From assembly GCA_038087015.1 (NCBI GenBank), contig JASBNA010000005.1:2008552-2072551 (forward strand): DNA of 64,000 nucleotides, written 5' to 3'. The DNA is from Cerrena zonata (lineage: Eukaryota > Basidiomycota > Agaricomycetes > Polyporales > Cerrenaceae). Made by a program: the position numbers and the translations under genes. Below are positions 45,254 through 57,696 of the stretch, in pieces. Below the pieces are notes generated by a model, which was given only the letters and a program-made list of their open reading frames with translations, ran no database searches and was not told the DNA's origin. Numbering within the stretch: position 1 is the first letter of the stretch; the number at the start of each line of letters is the position of its first letter.

Positions 45254-45739
45254 GGCGAGAATGTGGGAACGGTGATCTCTGAGACTTGCCTAGTCCGCCC
45301 GTCGCAGGTTTTTATCCACTCTTACAAGTTCTTATAATAGCTCCATGGCAAAGATGCAACCTGCCATATGGTCGCCAGCTGTCGTCGTGCAACAGTGCCA
45401 TTTGAATGTACTTGGTGGGCAAACGTGCGATAAGATACATCGGAAGAGCATATGTACGCCAATTTATGAGTATCGTTGATAGCTTGCCATGTGATACACC
45501 ATGGGGACGTGCAACAAGAATATCGTTAATGCACCGTGTGTGAGAAATAATTGGAAATCAACCATCTGGACACGGAGTAGATGTCGAATACTATACCTTC
45601 TATATATGGAAGGTTAGCTTAAATTAGCCTTCGGATCCACATGGGTCGGCACCGATTTACTGTGATCGTCAGTCATCGGTACCTTGACCTCGAGATAATA
45701 CGAAGTAAACGTCCCTCTAGTGTACAAACGTTCACGAGA

Positions 45740-46446
45740 ATGGCCAGTACAGAAGAACCACAATTCTCTTTATTCAAAGATGCGCTGGCGAAACGTTTAG
45801 TGGCTGGACCAGATGCTTCTGCCGAAACTGATGATTTGGACGACTTTACCTCATACCTCGCTGCAGAAGTATGGTCCACGCTTCCCGCCAACGTCCGAGA
45901 AGCAACATATGAGGGTCGAGATAAGGTACCGGCAGCGGACGAGGTATATTTAGACAGTACGCCTACATCGTTTGCCGACACCCTCACCTCATGTGGCATC
46001 GTTGGAGACGACGAAGACGCAGTGGTGTTGCTGCAGAAGGTGCTGGAGGAGTATATCACGGAAGCTTCCGCACCGCCACCTGTATGGTCGAAAACTCGAA
46101 CTACAGAGTGCGAGATATGTGAGAGGGAAGTCCCCTTGACCTACCATCACCTAATACCAAGAGAGACGCATGCTAAGATGCTGAAGAAGAAATGGCATCC
46201 GGAATATATGTTGAATTCGGTTGCGTGGCTCTGTAGGTAGGGTTAATTATGTTTTAAGTTTTAGCAGGGGCCTGAGAGGACTCATCCGTGAATCACAGAC
46301 CATGCCACTCGGCAGTCCATCACGTTGCTAGCAACGAGGAGCTCGCGAGAACACTTTACACTGTAGAGCTATTGTTGAAAAGGGATGACATCCAGAAGTG
46401 GAGGAAGTATGCGGCAAAGCAGAGGTTCGGAGTAAAGCGAGGATGA
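45740..46446 (+). CDS. HNH-nuclease-like protein
   Basis: Exons 45740-46236 and 46299-46446. Start chosen at MASTEEPQFS; an in-frame ATG at 45641 would add 33 residues of poor quality. The C-terminal half has a zinc/HNH arrangement: CEICEREVPLTYHHLIPRE, then WLC across the intron into RPCHSAVHHVASNEELA, so two CxxC pairs and the HH...H core are present. The N-terminal half is helical and acidic. HNH proteins of this kind occur singly in fungal genomes; the substrate is unknown to me. A nuclease role is inferred from the motif only. Confidence 0.8.
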
Positions 46447-46972
46447 GATGCAGAGAGGAGAAGAGCGGTACTAATCGTTGCAGTTCTACCGCCGAATTGT
46501 GTCACGGTCAATCTGGTCCAATATGATTGTAGCATAATAAAATATGAACGAGACATAGCTTCAGTATATCAAACTCAGAGTGTCTGTCCGAGAGGCAGCT
46601 GGTCTTGTTGAAAATAAGTAGTACGCAGTACGGCAAACAGGAGATTGCCCTTCCCAACTGGGAACTATGTGTAACAGCACTGACTTTTGATATTACAACC
46701 GCATGATAATCGACAAATTATTTGCAAAAGATGTCCAAAATCATTAGTACATGAGTGAGTTCCTAGCATACCGTAGGGGTGTTGTGTGGGGTCTCATGCA
46801 CATGAGGGAGTACTTGTGAGGTCTGTTCTCTGCAACCGCTATCGCGAAAGATTTATAACGGAATCGGTTCGGTTTGAAGCGAGTTGGTGCGAATTCAAAA
46901 TGTGGTCCAGTCCAAATTCACACGGGTCATTTACCCTCACATTGATTCCCTCTGCCATGAAATGATGCAGAT
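46447..46972. other. Intergenic, no gene seen
   Basis: Probable 3' region of the HNH gene and promoter of the LRR gene; no distinctive motif. Confidence 0.5.
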
Positions 46973-49900
46973 ATGTTGTCCCCTTCGCCATCGTCGTCAG
47001 CGGTGACCATCCCAATTCCTGGAAAGTCGATCCTGAAGAGGCCGCCCCCTCAGCCCCAGTCCTTTTTTTCCCGATTCACAAAGCTCCTTCCTACGCAAGC
47101 AGCTGTACAACCAAATGCCAACGATGAAGCCAAGACACTCAAGAGGGCCCACTTTATTCTACCGGAAATGACTACAGTCTATCCTATATCATCTGCTAAT
47201 CCGCCATCTACACCCACCTTGAAGGAAGAGAAGAAATCTATCGAGGAACGAGAAGCGGAGCGGCGGAAACGTGTCGTGCGCCGTAACTCGTCGGCGACAA
47301 TCTCATCCTCAATTTCGATCGAGGACAGTTGGTGGTCGTTAGAACAGGTAGAGTCGTTCTATCGTGAATGTTGTGTAGGCAGAGAAGAGAACCCAGATCC
47401 AGCGATATCTGCAGCACTCCTCGTACGTTCACTACTCGACTAAATCTTATGTATTGCGCTGAACAAGCTTCAAGCATGCCAAGCACACTCACCCGCGGAC
47501 CGTAGATTTGTCTGGGGTGCAGTTGACGGTGGGCTCTGCGTCTGTTCTGTCAGATGTCTTCACTATCGAATGGGGTCTCCGCAAGCTCGTGTTCAAAGAA
47601 TGCGACCTTGATGAATTTGTCGGTCAACTTCACATTTGCCATCTGATGATGCTCAACTATTGAACAGATCCTCAAACCTATGCTCCATTCCCTTCTGATC
47701 CCCAATAGCCTAACGTTCCTGTCAGTTGCGTCAAATAGACGGCTTAAGCCGCCAGCTTTCCGCCTGATCGGAGCATACCTGACGAAGGTCAGTTTGCTGC
47801 TGTAGGAATTCGTATCGCTTTAACATGATCACTTAGGCCAAGAGTCTGCAATTCCTAGACGTCTCACAGAACTCTCTGGACAAGAAGTCGATAGAACATA
47901 TATCTACTGCATTGCCTCAGGCTCCTCTGCAAGGTCTGATGTCACTGCGACTGGACGACTGTCAGTTGCGTCCAAATGCTCTCGATGCTCTCGGTCCGTA
48001 TTCTGTTCACCCTGTCACGGACGTGGTCTGAACTTCTTCCCCCATAGCTCACGTCGTGCGTGTCTCATCGCTACGGAATATCTCGCTTCGATACAACAAG
48101 ATCAGCGCATCAGGGGCGGTCGCAGTCGCCCTCATGATCAAAGACTACCCCGACCGGTACCCGACGCCGTCTGCGAATGGAAGTGCGGCATCGTCTGTTA
48201 ATGCCAGTCCTACCAGCTCTGTCCTGATGCTGTCGCCTCCTGCAACACCGACATTAGCGAATGCATCGTTCTCGGCATTTGAGGTCCCTCCCACTCCGCC
48301 TCCTCGTGCAGGTCCCATTCTTCCACCACCACGGCATCCCTCTACTGTGCCTCAGACGACGTACACTCCCTATATCCCGCGTTCGAAGCGGAACCAGCAG
48401 AACGTGCCTAATCCGCTTTCGCCGAGTGGGCAGCCTATCCCTCTGATTACCTCTTCAGCGCAGGGTGGAGTCACTGCACGTCATCCTGTTCCTCCCAGTC
48501 CATCGTTACCTACAAGTCCAGTTCAGAACCATGATCACGGGCCTAGTGCTGCACTGTTGGACAAGGTTCGTGCTTTGGATGCGTTACCTAGACTGGGGGC
48601 TTTGCGTACACTTGACTTGAGAGGGAACGACATACGAGTAAGTTATGCCTTAGTGTCTACTCCTTTCTGGTTCTAATGCCAAGTAGGGGTCCATTACGTA
48701 CATCGCGCAAGTTTTGAAACGAAATCGGACACTAAAAGTTCTCAATCTAAGTGAGAACAAACTCGATGTTCAAGGTCTGGTCGTAGTTGCTGAAGCGTTG
48801 GTGAGTTTAGTTTCGTATTTCCACTTTGAACGCAGCTGATCCCTTTTCAGAAATACAATTCGTGCCTGGAGACGCTGGATCTGAGCAAGAACCCATGCTG
48901 TGGACCGAGTTTGGAAGGAGTGAGTCTAACCCTGATGTGCTGTTTCCCCATCGCTCAATCATTATTGATAGGTCCAATCACTTCGAACGGCGTTCACGTT
49001 GAACAATGCCCTGAAACGGCTGTTCCTGTCATCGACATCACTGACTTCGGCGGGTGCGATTGCCTTGGCAGAATTCTTGCCCGAGTCGACGTCGTTGTTG
49101 CATCTGGACCTCACTATGAATACTCTTGATTTGGCGGGTGTCATGGCGTTGAGTTCGGGATTAAAGGCGAACCATATAATGCGTTGTCTGGATTTAAACA
49201 TCCCTCCGGCTGATGAGGAAATGGCTCGGTATGTTCAGATGTTTATATGTTGTAGTCTTTGCACCTACTAAATAACTTCCCACAGGATGTGTCGCGATAT
49301 CTTGAACACCTGTGTCGGAATACGGAAGACGCTGAGAGACAATCCGAGAGCAAGGGTCAAGCAAAGGGAATCTGGGGAATGATCGAGGATAGCGAGTTAG
49401 CCAAAACCATTCGAAAGGACGAGCAGAAAAAGGCCGAAGATCAAGTTTCTTCTTCGCCTTCACCCCTCGCCATTGATACCAATCTCGCAAGTCCGGAACG
49501 TAAGGACAACGACATTCTCACTCAGGCGATCTCGTGTAAAGCCGAGTTGGAGATGCTACTTGCTCGCTCGCCGTCATCTTCCTCTGCTACAACGTCACCG
49601 ACAGATCCACTCGATCCAGAGCTTAGGAACCGTGCTCAGACTATATTGGCGTCCTTGGCTTCTCTCATTGAGACTACTGGAGACCCCAGTCATTTGGAGG
49701 AATTATTGACTTTGAACGATGAGTTGACGAGTCTGATGTCGTTCGCTTCGTACACACCACCTGCTCCTAGCTTGAATGGTTTGGGCATTCGTATTGACAC
49801 TACGATTGCAGCTACTGTGAGCAATGGCAACGGTCACGCTGTGCCAGTAGAAGGCGATGTGAGTGATTCGGACGAGATCTACCTATTACCCCGAGATTGG

Positions 49901-50545
49901 ACAAGGGGAAGGGGAGAGCTCGGCCTGAGCCTGAGGAACCTGAAAAGGTGCTGACGCCAACGACCTCTTTCCGAGTGTCAGAGTCGGATGATGAAGATGA
50001 GGTACGGTTAGTGATCGAACAGGAGACGATGGAGGGTGTCGTTTCTCCTACAGATCGGTAGGTTCATAGCTTTTGATTTGCGTGTGTCAAGTCATTGACT
50101 TGTGCCGTTTTTCAAAAGTTCTCGAGATTGGGTTGCAGAAGAGGGTGAAGTCTTCCGGAAGGGCACAGTGTTACTGGTCCCTGAAGAGTTGGAGGGCGAG
50201 TATGATAGCGAGGAGTTGCGTGCTCAGCTTCTCGACGCCATGGTTGAACGACCTCCACCGAGAACGTTGCAAGACGGATTCCTCGACGAAGACGAGATTC
50301 ATCCTCTAGATATTCCACCCCCACCATCCCCCTCAGATACAGCAAAACCACCTCCCCGCCCTTATATTCGCCGCTCCAGATCATCGTCATCTTCGACAAT
50401 AACCAGCATAGACACGCAGAGTCTTCAATCTGTTGCTGACAAACTCAAGGACGCGCACCTTCTCACTCCAACGTCTGGTACTGGCAGTCCCATCTCACCA
50501 TCATCTTCAAGTACGAGTCGGTCGAGTTCGAAAGACTCGCGGTGA
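46973..50545 (+). CDS. Leucine-rich-repeat (RNI-like) protein resembling PPP1R37
   Basis: Many exons: from 46973 (MLSPSPSSSAV, GKSILKRPP, KRAHFILPEMTTVYPI), then LRRs VDLSGVQLT, LQFLDVSQNSLDKKSI, LRNISLRYNKISASGAVAVA, LRTLDLRGNDIR, LKVLNLSENKLDVQGLVVVAEAL, LETLDLSKNPC, LKRLFLSSTSLTSAGAIALAEFLP, LHLDLTMNTLDLAGVMAL, and the hallmark DLNIPPADEEMAR-MCRDILNTCVRNTE. The end is long, Ser/Pro-rich and acidic, stopping at 50543-50545. KRAHF is an RVxF-like site for protein phosphatase 1. A proline-rich insertion (48150-48540) splits two repeats. Around 49880-49915 the reading frame must shift by one base to reach TPRLDKGKGRARPEPEEPE: a sequence error or a real break. Confidence 0.82.
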
Positions 50546-52813
50546 ATTGTTGCATGTCGATTCAATACACTACCCCCATTTCTTGGTTGTTGGTGATACC
50601 CCTTCCTCATGTGCATCCTTTCGCAATCGGATCTATGACCCAGCTCCGCGCACACACTCTTTCTATCTTATATGTCTTGTTTTCCGATTTTATGAACGCT
50701 TGGTCTTGGTTCGCATTGCTGGATTATGTCCGCGGCACGTAGGTACATATTAGCCTTTTTACTATCCTTTATTTTGGTTTTTCTTCACGTCCGGCTTCTG
50801 TGAATCTGTGATGTCTACCTTCCTTTCATCCCCATTCATAGTACTAATTAATTGTTGCATATTTCATGTCGTATCCAATAGAATCTTGCCTCTCGCGTCC
50901 GATATCGATCCCCATCTCATCATAAGTGACACGGTTCACGAGTATTTAATATCTTGTTCACTTCCACGCATGCTGTGTGGTGAGGCTATCAAACTGTTTG
51001 AATCGACATCTGTATATACCCCTGATATCGGGACCCGGTGTTAGTACGGAATCTTGAGCGAAGGGACGCATTTTGCCCTAGGTGTGACTGGGCAGGTTTG
51101 GATTTCACGCGCTTATAGAACCCAAGCTCAGGCTTACACGGCACGCATGACGCCGTCTGTACGGGGGTCAGATGTGGTACAGACGTGATCAAAGATTGGG
51201 GAATGGTAACCGGATCTGGCAGGGGGTGCGATTAGATAATGGAATTGAACTCTGTGGTGGGATCGTACCACAGAGCAGAGTTTTTCCCATATTTAGAAAA
51301 CACACGTCAACACAGAATGTAACTGTGTGAAAAAGTCTGGGAGCCTGCCAGATGGTAGTCACAATTCAAGGTCTGTGACACATCGGGGCTCCGGACAGAG
51401 CCGGAAACAAGTCGATAATCTAATCACTGAATGAAATCAGATTATATTGTGAGGACATATATAGGATTGGTGATCTTGACCGATCTACTTACAAATTTGG
51501 AACCTGTCATTTGCACAGATTTAGAATGGGACATGTGGGCAGATCCTTTGACAAAATTGGACTTTGTCTGGAATCGGTACCCAGTACAGAGCTTTGCGCA
51601 GAGCCGGAATCCTTTCACAGAGCAGATCGAGCGGGACGGTAGCGGCCCGTAACTGTCCCGCTGCACGGCCGATGATTGGCTAATCACTGGCCAATCAACG
51701 GCTAACAACTGACCAACCACCGGCCAACGGATCGGCCGATGGAGTGGTCAATCACCAGTTTTAAGAATTGAAAAAAAAAACACCATCCAGTCGTCGAGGT
51801 CGAACAAGGTATAACAGGGGGGATTCTTACTATGGCGAATAAGGACGTAGGATTGCCGTTCATTGTACTCAGAATTATGGACTCGGAGACTGGATTTGTG
51901 GAAGCACGTGGCCTGCATGATTAGACGCTGGAACTTCCCATTTCCAAGTTCGAACTTGGCTGTTGTGTTTGCAAGTCTCGCCGACGACCAGAGAAATGTG
52001 GTGGTTGCAACTGCCATATTTCATTCGGACGTCTGGCCTCTCAACACAGTCGGAGTAGTTTTGGTTGATCTACAATCGACCAACGCCGCACCCAGACGGT
52101 CCCAATCACGCAAACTCAAGACCTCGCGAGTCACGAAGATGTCGTCCTCAATCTTCCGTCGTGTCTCTCCCACCATCTCTACGCACCCCAGGCTCCACCC
52201 CCACCGGACCCACCCGGTAATACTAACGCTCTTCCACCACCTTCAGGCCCAGGCCCTCCTCCGCCATCTTGCTGGTGAGTTTTACTTTCTTCGACATCAT
52301 GTTATCGAGACGGTATCGTTTTGTGCAGGAGAAACCACCAAGTCCGATTCTGGCGCAGTCCCCCCCATATGAAGAGCCTCTTGGGAAAGGAATGAACAGT
52401 TTTCATGAAGGGAGAAGAATCTCGTCAACGTCGACGCAATACACATACAAATTCTGAGTGAGGCGACTTATTCTGGTAAACAGTATTCCCTTGTGGTATG
52501 TTATTGCCTATACCAAAGGTCCGCTATTGAATCGAGTTGTCTACCTAGGATCCTACACTACGTCCGTTTGCTTGGTGCATTCATCTGGTGAAATCATGAC
52601 CTACTGTGTTGTCGCAGCCATTTGTTCACGTCTCGCGCCACAGGCCCTGAAAATGAATGGATTTTGGCCTATATCACAGGTTCTAACTAGCTGTATGTTA
52701 TTCGATGACGTAATATATGGTAGTCTGCATGATTTGTATACTACTCTCGCTTAATGTCATAGTCAGATTCCATGTCGTACTCGTACTCGTTCTCCCAAGG
52801 CTCTGCCTCTAAG
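50546..52813. other. Gene-poor region with several short hairpins; degenerate ORFs
   Basis: Hairpins seen: CTCTGTGGT/ACCACAGAG near 51253, ATAATCT/AGATTAT near 51416-51446, GCGGGAC/GTCCCGC near 51630. A10 run at about 51770. The longest ORF (51863-52372) has no recognisable domain. May hold an unrecognised non-coding element, but no borders or TSD could be shown. Confidence 0.4.
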
Positions 52814-53200
52814 TCAACTCATGGGGTTCACTGTGAGATGATCCAATGCGGTAAAGTTGACCTTTGTCATCGATCTGTATGCTCCTGGGCAGATGTCGTT
52901 GATGAAATGACCGAGTGACTCTTGAGAAATAATAATGATCTTTTCGACTGATTCCAGCTCTTCGACACGTTTGATGGCCTGTGAGAATTTGCTGGCGGTG
53001 AATATATATAAATAGTTCCTCCTGCAACTCCGAGTTGTGCTCGGACATGGAAACTCGCTAAGGACTCGCTCAAGCAATGAGTGAGTGAGTGGCGTATGGA
53101 TACCGCTAGCTTCAAGGAGTCTGAACAAGTCAGCGAGTGTCTCTTGAGTCCGTAATATCTTCTCAATGCCCGACGAGCCACAATTACTGTTGTTTTTCAT
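52814..53200 (-). CDS. Hypothetical ORF, 128 residues
   Basis: Open frame with a helical composition (EKILRTQETLADLFRLLEASG, AIKRVEELESVEKIIIISQ). No signal peptide, motif or clear splice partner. Could be one exon of a degraded gene. Confidence 0.3.
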   Translation of the reverse strand: MKNNSNCGSSGIEKILRTQETLADLFRLLEASGIHTPLTHSLLERVLSEFPCPSTTRSCRRNYLYIFTASKFSQAIKRVEELESVEKIIIISQESLGHFINDICPGAYRSMTKVNFTALDHLTVNPMS

Positions 53201-55591
53201 CGACCCAATCTATTCCACCTCCTTGAAAGCCAGTGATTTGCTGCTGAAACCTGTTGTGCTGGTGCTCATAAGTACCCTTCGTACGCCGTAAGAATAGACA
53301 TCCTATTAAGTTGATGCATTGGCACACTGTCTTGCGAGAATACTAGAATAGTGGTACCCGCTCTACGTCCGCTCTGTGTGCTACCTACAATGACCGCTTC
53401 TGGTGTGCTCGTAAAAATACGTCCGACTTAGAGAAACTGTATTCAAAGAGCGGGTCACAAATTAGCGTGTGATGTGGGTACTTGTTCTATCAAGCCAAAG
53501 TTACATCTGCTTATTCCTTCTTTTTGAGGAGTTTCACGATCTCTCGATAGAATGAACTCGTGTCGAAACGCTTCTCATCTGGAGTCCGAGCAGGTGCAAC
53601 ACGACGGACACTGAGTCAAGTGGGTGGAAGGGATGATAAACCAATGCGAGAATAAGTTTGCCATTAAGTCGACATATCGTCAGCATGCTGCCTTGTAAGA
53701 ATCCAATGGTAGCAGCCATGTCACGTACAAGCTCTGTAATGCACAAAGTGGGGTTCTATAGCAACGAGAAGACAAGTGAACAGAGACTCAGACCAGGTGA
53801 GCGATAGATGTAAGTGTATGACCAGAAGGCGATCAGATGAAAGAGCCCTTTACAAAGTTTCATGATCTTCAGGTAGGAAACACGCAAGTCGAAACATTTG
53901 TCGTCCGAACCCCAAGCGTCGCTGCTGCTGAGAACAGGGAACCTCTAGAAAACATAACTGAGATTTGAGACTCAGCGCAGCTCTGTATTTGGCAGTGTGT
54001 GCCGGTTTCACACCTAGAAGAAAACAATATAGAAAGCATTGTGGAACTATTTCTATAGAAGGAAAGGTTGAATAGACTACCTTGTTGAAAGGCTTAAAAA
54101 CGTCAGGATCAAGATCACTGCTATGTTCCGAGGTCCTTAGTAAATAGCTAGAGTAGAGACATGGGAGCGAATCAAGACCGATCGAATTAGTAGCAGTCTT
54201 GACATCAGCAAAGTATCATTGTCGGGATCTGAATCCTTCTGAATCACCTAGTATGTTGCCCTCCGACTCTTCTACCACCTTCCCCTTTGCTCTTTTGCCA
54301 AGGAAATATCATCACATCCGCCAAATAACACATTATCTTTGCCTACATTGGTAGATTTCTGCTTATTTCGAATCGAAATTATGGAACGAGGTACCATGGC
54401 CGTGACGGGCCCATTCCATACGAAACGTTCAAGAGGTGGCATCATCTTCCTCACCTCGATCCAACTCCCCGCTCTCCATAAACCAATGCCCACCGGATCC
54501 ACCCACCTGGAATGCTCCCATAAAGACACGGCGAGAGCCTGAGAGATACTTTCTTCCTTAAAAGACTGGGTATAGATGGGACAATGGTCTGTCTCTACAA
54601 GAGCGGCCATGCAGTGGTTAACTGGGACTATTTCCAAGTTGCACTCTGCAGAGTGGGTTAAAAACACTGATAGATCTATAAGATCATGCTTATCTCAATA
54701 GAAAGACGAAACATACCGTGTTGGATGTTGCAGCTTTCTGTACCGTTGTTTAATACCGTCGAGAATTTACCGTATCAACCAATGACCTGCTCATTTGACA
54801 TGGGACGTTCGCTGGTAGCTCCAGACTTCATGTGAATTTGAAAGGGGGATCGACCCCATTCACTCGGCGTCGTCCTCTTCCAGAAGAGGGATAAATATCT
54901 GATTATCAAATTAGTTCGTATCTCGGACTATCAGTTGATAAGTCGTTCAGTACGGGGTCTCACCGGAGTTGCTCGGCAACAAGGATAGCACCACCTGGGA
55001 TAGTCAGACTGACATCACTGAAAATGACCTACTGAGCCTCATTGAAATCAGTCTCCTTGAAGCAAAGCTCTTTGGCACCACTTTTCAATTTCCAGGAGAT
55101 AAACTTGGAGGAAAACGTTAGAGATAAGATCACGGAATCATGGTCTTCGCTAATGCATGGAGGAAGCTTTCAGTTCCCGCATGTGTTAAGTACCAGGAAG
55201 GCTTCGTACTGTGTTATGAAAGTACACGTGAACCCAAGCTTTACCTTCAAATCCTCCGTCGATTGATCAAGGATAAGGATGTTGGGATTCTTCAGTTTCT
55301 GAGCATTGCCCAGGCAAAAGCGACGAACGGCTTGTACCAAATTAGTGAGAAAGGAAACGAGAGGGACTAGGGGACCAGTTCTCGCAAAGGGAGGGCAAGT
55401 ATTGGAACGATTGACGTCCTCAAACTGCTTGACCCTGACCCCGGCATCCCCGGATAAGATAAGATAAAGATGTCAATTAATGACATCTGTCATCCGTAGC
55501 CGCCTCTTCTTAATCGCCGCTTTCGGACCGGAGCTCGCGTATTCTTTCTTCTTTCCAACTCTCGATCATTACTTTCCAATCCGGTCCCAAT
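53201..55591. other. Gene-poor region, no supported gene
   Basis: ORFs 53534-53746, 54272-54667 (both minus) and 55042-55370 (plus) have no recognisable domains. Relics cannot be excluded. Confidence 0.4.
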
Positions 55592-56110
55592 ATGGCAAAA
55601 CCTGTAGATGCTCAGTGTTTGGGCGTTGTAAGTTTATACCCTTTTTTCTATTGAAGCGTTCTCACATCTAGTTACGAAGACCGACACAGACCGACTCGCA
55701 GGAGCAAACTCCGTCGCAGCAGGAGATACTTTTGTTGGTAACGGATTCGAAGGCCTGAGTGTTGCCATGCTTGAAACGGTGCGTACTTATTTCCTTCCAT
55801 TCTGACCTATCACCGACCATGTTTTCTTTAGCTTGGATCGGTCTTCGTATTCGATGGTGTCGTTACACCCTTGTCCCTGGCCGTTCCTCTCAACTTGGAC
55901 GAGCATATCCCCTCGGGCTTTGAGGAACAGGTACGTCGTGCTACCTCGAATCTTTCTTTTTGTCTCACTCCTTCCAAGCTCGCAGCTGCATTCGATCCTC
56001 GAGTTCGTTCACACCGCGACTTTTTAAGGTCTGCCCGTACAATTAGCCATCGCGTTGGCCGCGTCGTGAAAAGCATTGGAACCAAGTTGGCTCGCTTTTT
56101 AAGGAGATGA
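55592..56110 (+). CDS. Possible small multi-exon gene, uncertain
   Basis: Coding-like stretches joined by good GT-AG sites: TKTDTDRLAGANSVAAGDTF, GNGFEGLSVAMLET, intron of about 53 nt, LGSVFVFDGVVTPLSLAVPL, NLDEHIPSGFEEQVRRATSN, and a basic end KSIGTKLARFLRR with stop at 56108-56110. The first exon (ATG 55592, then GTAAGT at 55628) does not keep frame with the second, so the start is not settled. Not recognised; may be a relic. Confidence 0.4.
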
Positions 56111-57234
56111 TGTAAATGCCGAGTTTGTTCTTTATTCCGTCTTTCCTCTACACCTGTTATCTTTCGATCTATCTTGCTCCCACCTTGCTAAAATTTCTTG
56201 CATTCTCCACATATTCGTTAGTGCTACTTTTTCTCTGACATAGTCTCCTGCTCTGTTGTATATACCTTTGCCTCATCCGCTATTTGTACGTGTATTGAAA
56301 TCTATCCCGGAACTGGTTCGCTTGCTCTTCGTAAAGCACCTGGGCTTTACGTCAACACCCGACCTGAAAACTTTGCGTCAGGCAGTCTCGTCGAGAACTC
56401 CTCATTGAAAACTTATGTAGCTCAAGGCGTCGATATCATTGTTTTCCCTCAATTTGCCTTGGCTGCGAACTCTCCTTTGGCTATTCATTCCATCGATAAA
56501 ACCAACCTACTTGCTAGCGCCACTACAACTTACCAAGGCTCTCCGTGCTAAAGTTGAGAGTAAGATCGCTTCTGGTGTCAGTCTCACTCTTAACACCCTC
56601 TACATTAACGCCCACCAGCTAGTTGAGTTGACAGAGAGGTCGAAGCTGATGAGGACTTCAGCGTCCCATTCTCCTTCTCTCTTACCTTTCCCCGCTCTAT
56701 GTATCATTCATCTCCTTACGCTTCTTACGCTTCTTGCTCCTTCCTTCCTTTCTTTTTCCCCTCCTTCCCTCTTCTCCTTTTCGTCGTTATATCATATCAC
56801 ACTCCGGGGAAACCCCTCGTAATCACACAACCTTAATATTCTTAATCCGCTACGAACACGCTCGCGCTCTCAGCCCCCCTCTCCCAGAGGCCTCGCGCCC
56901 GCTCTTCATCTCCCCTCCCCCTCACTTTGTTTACGAAGTTGTTGTCCATAGTTTTATACCCGTCCAGACCGCTAGTATCTTACATAGCCTAATAGCTAAA
57001 CAAGATATAAAATTGGATTCAAAAAAAAAGATGAGGACTTGGAATAGTGGATATCAAGCAACCGAAATCATGGACTGATCGCTATAGGTGTTTCTCAAAA
57101 TGTACATATGACTCTAATTTTAAACGTCATGAGCAGGGTCAGAACGGAACGACTGTTTTCGATACGAAAGGCTGCTTTTGACCACAGGGACAGATTACTC
57201 GAAGAGGTCTCTTACTTTCTTCTAGTACTGATCT
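56111..57234. other. Region with coding-like fragment and an Spt5-like 30-mer
   Basis: A coding-like frame at about 56300-56560 (GLYVNTRPENFASGSLVEN, VDIIVFPQFALAANSPLAI) ends in a stop. 56618-56647 matches 59985-60014 in the Spt5-like gene with one mismatch, in a frame that again reads LVELTERSKL. Then a pyrimidine-rich tract. Confidence 0.4.
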
Positions 57235-57696
57235 ATGCGCTTCTCGGAGTTCGTCATCTGCTCTGGATGTTCTATGGCTGCTAGGCTTTCTCAATGCATT
57301 GGTTCACCGTTGTATCTGGCTCTGGAATCCTTCGATGTGATGTACAGGAGTGCGGCACCAGCTCTGAAAGACCTCCTTTTGATTGAAGATCTGCCTATCA
57401 TTATTGTAGCATGCGGTCAAGATCCGGAGTGTCGAGCGTGCCAGACTGATGGATTCCTCAATACATTTAACTCACAAATCAAACTACACTCTCGACCTCC
57501 TGTATGGCAGCAAGCTCCCTCGACATATCTTCCTATCATCAGGGGGCCCGAGTCTAAACGACGAACAGGAGAAACAGCAAGGTCAATAGTTCTGCGCGTA
57601 CTGCCCGAGAGCTTTGTATTTCAACACATGGCATTGTACCAGAACATTAAACATACCACGCGCAGTCGTGCCGTTCGCCATCTGGCCGCATTGTAA
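57235..57696 (+). CDS. Hypothetical ORF, 153 residues
   Basis: Open frame MRFSEFVICSGCSMAARL...; a CGQDPECRAC motif near the middle is the only notable feature. No family recognised, no splice evidence. Confidence 0.3.
   Translation: MRFSEFVICSGCSMAARLSQCIGSPLYLALESFDVMYRSAAPALKDLLLIEDLPIIIVACGQDPECRACQTDGFLNTFNSQIKLHSRPPVWQQAPSTYLPIIRGPESKRRTGETARSIVLRVLPESFVFQHMALYQNIKHTTRSRAVRHLAAL

Noticed and set aside
51040..51780. Solo LTR or SINE in the gene-poor region.
   Set aside because: Small hairpins and an A-run are present, but no borders, TSD or homology could be shown.
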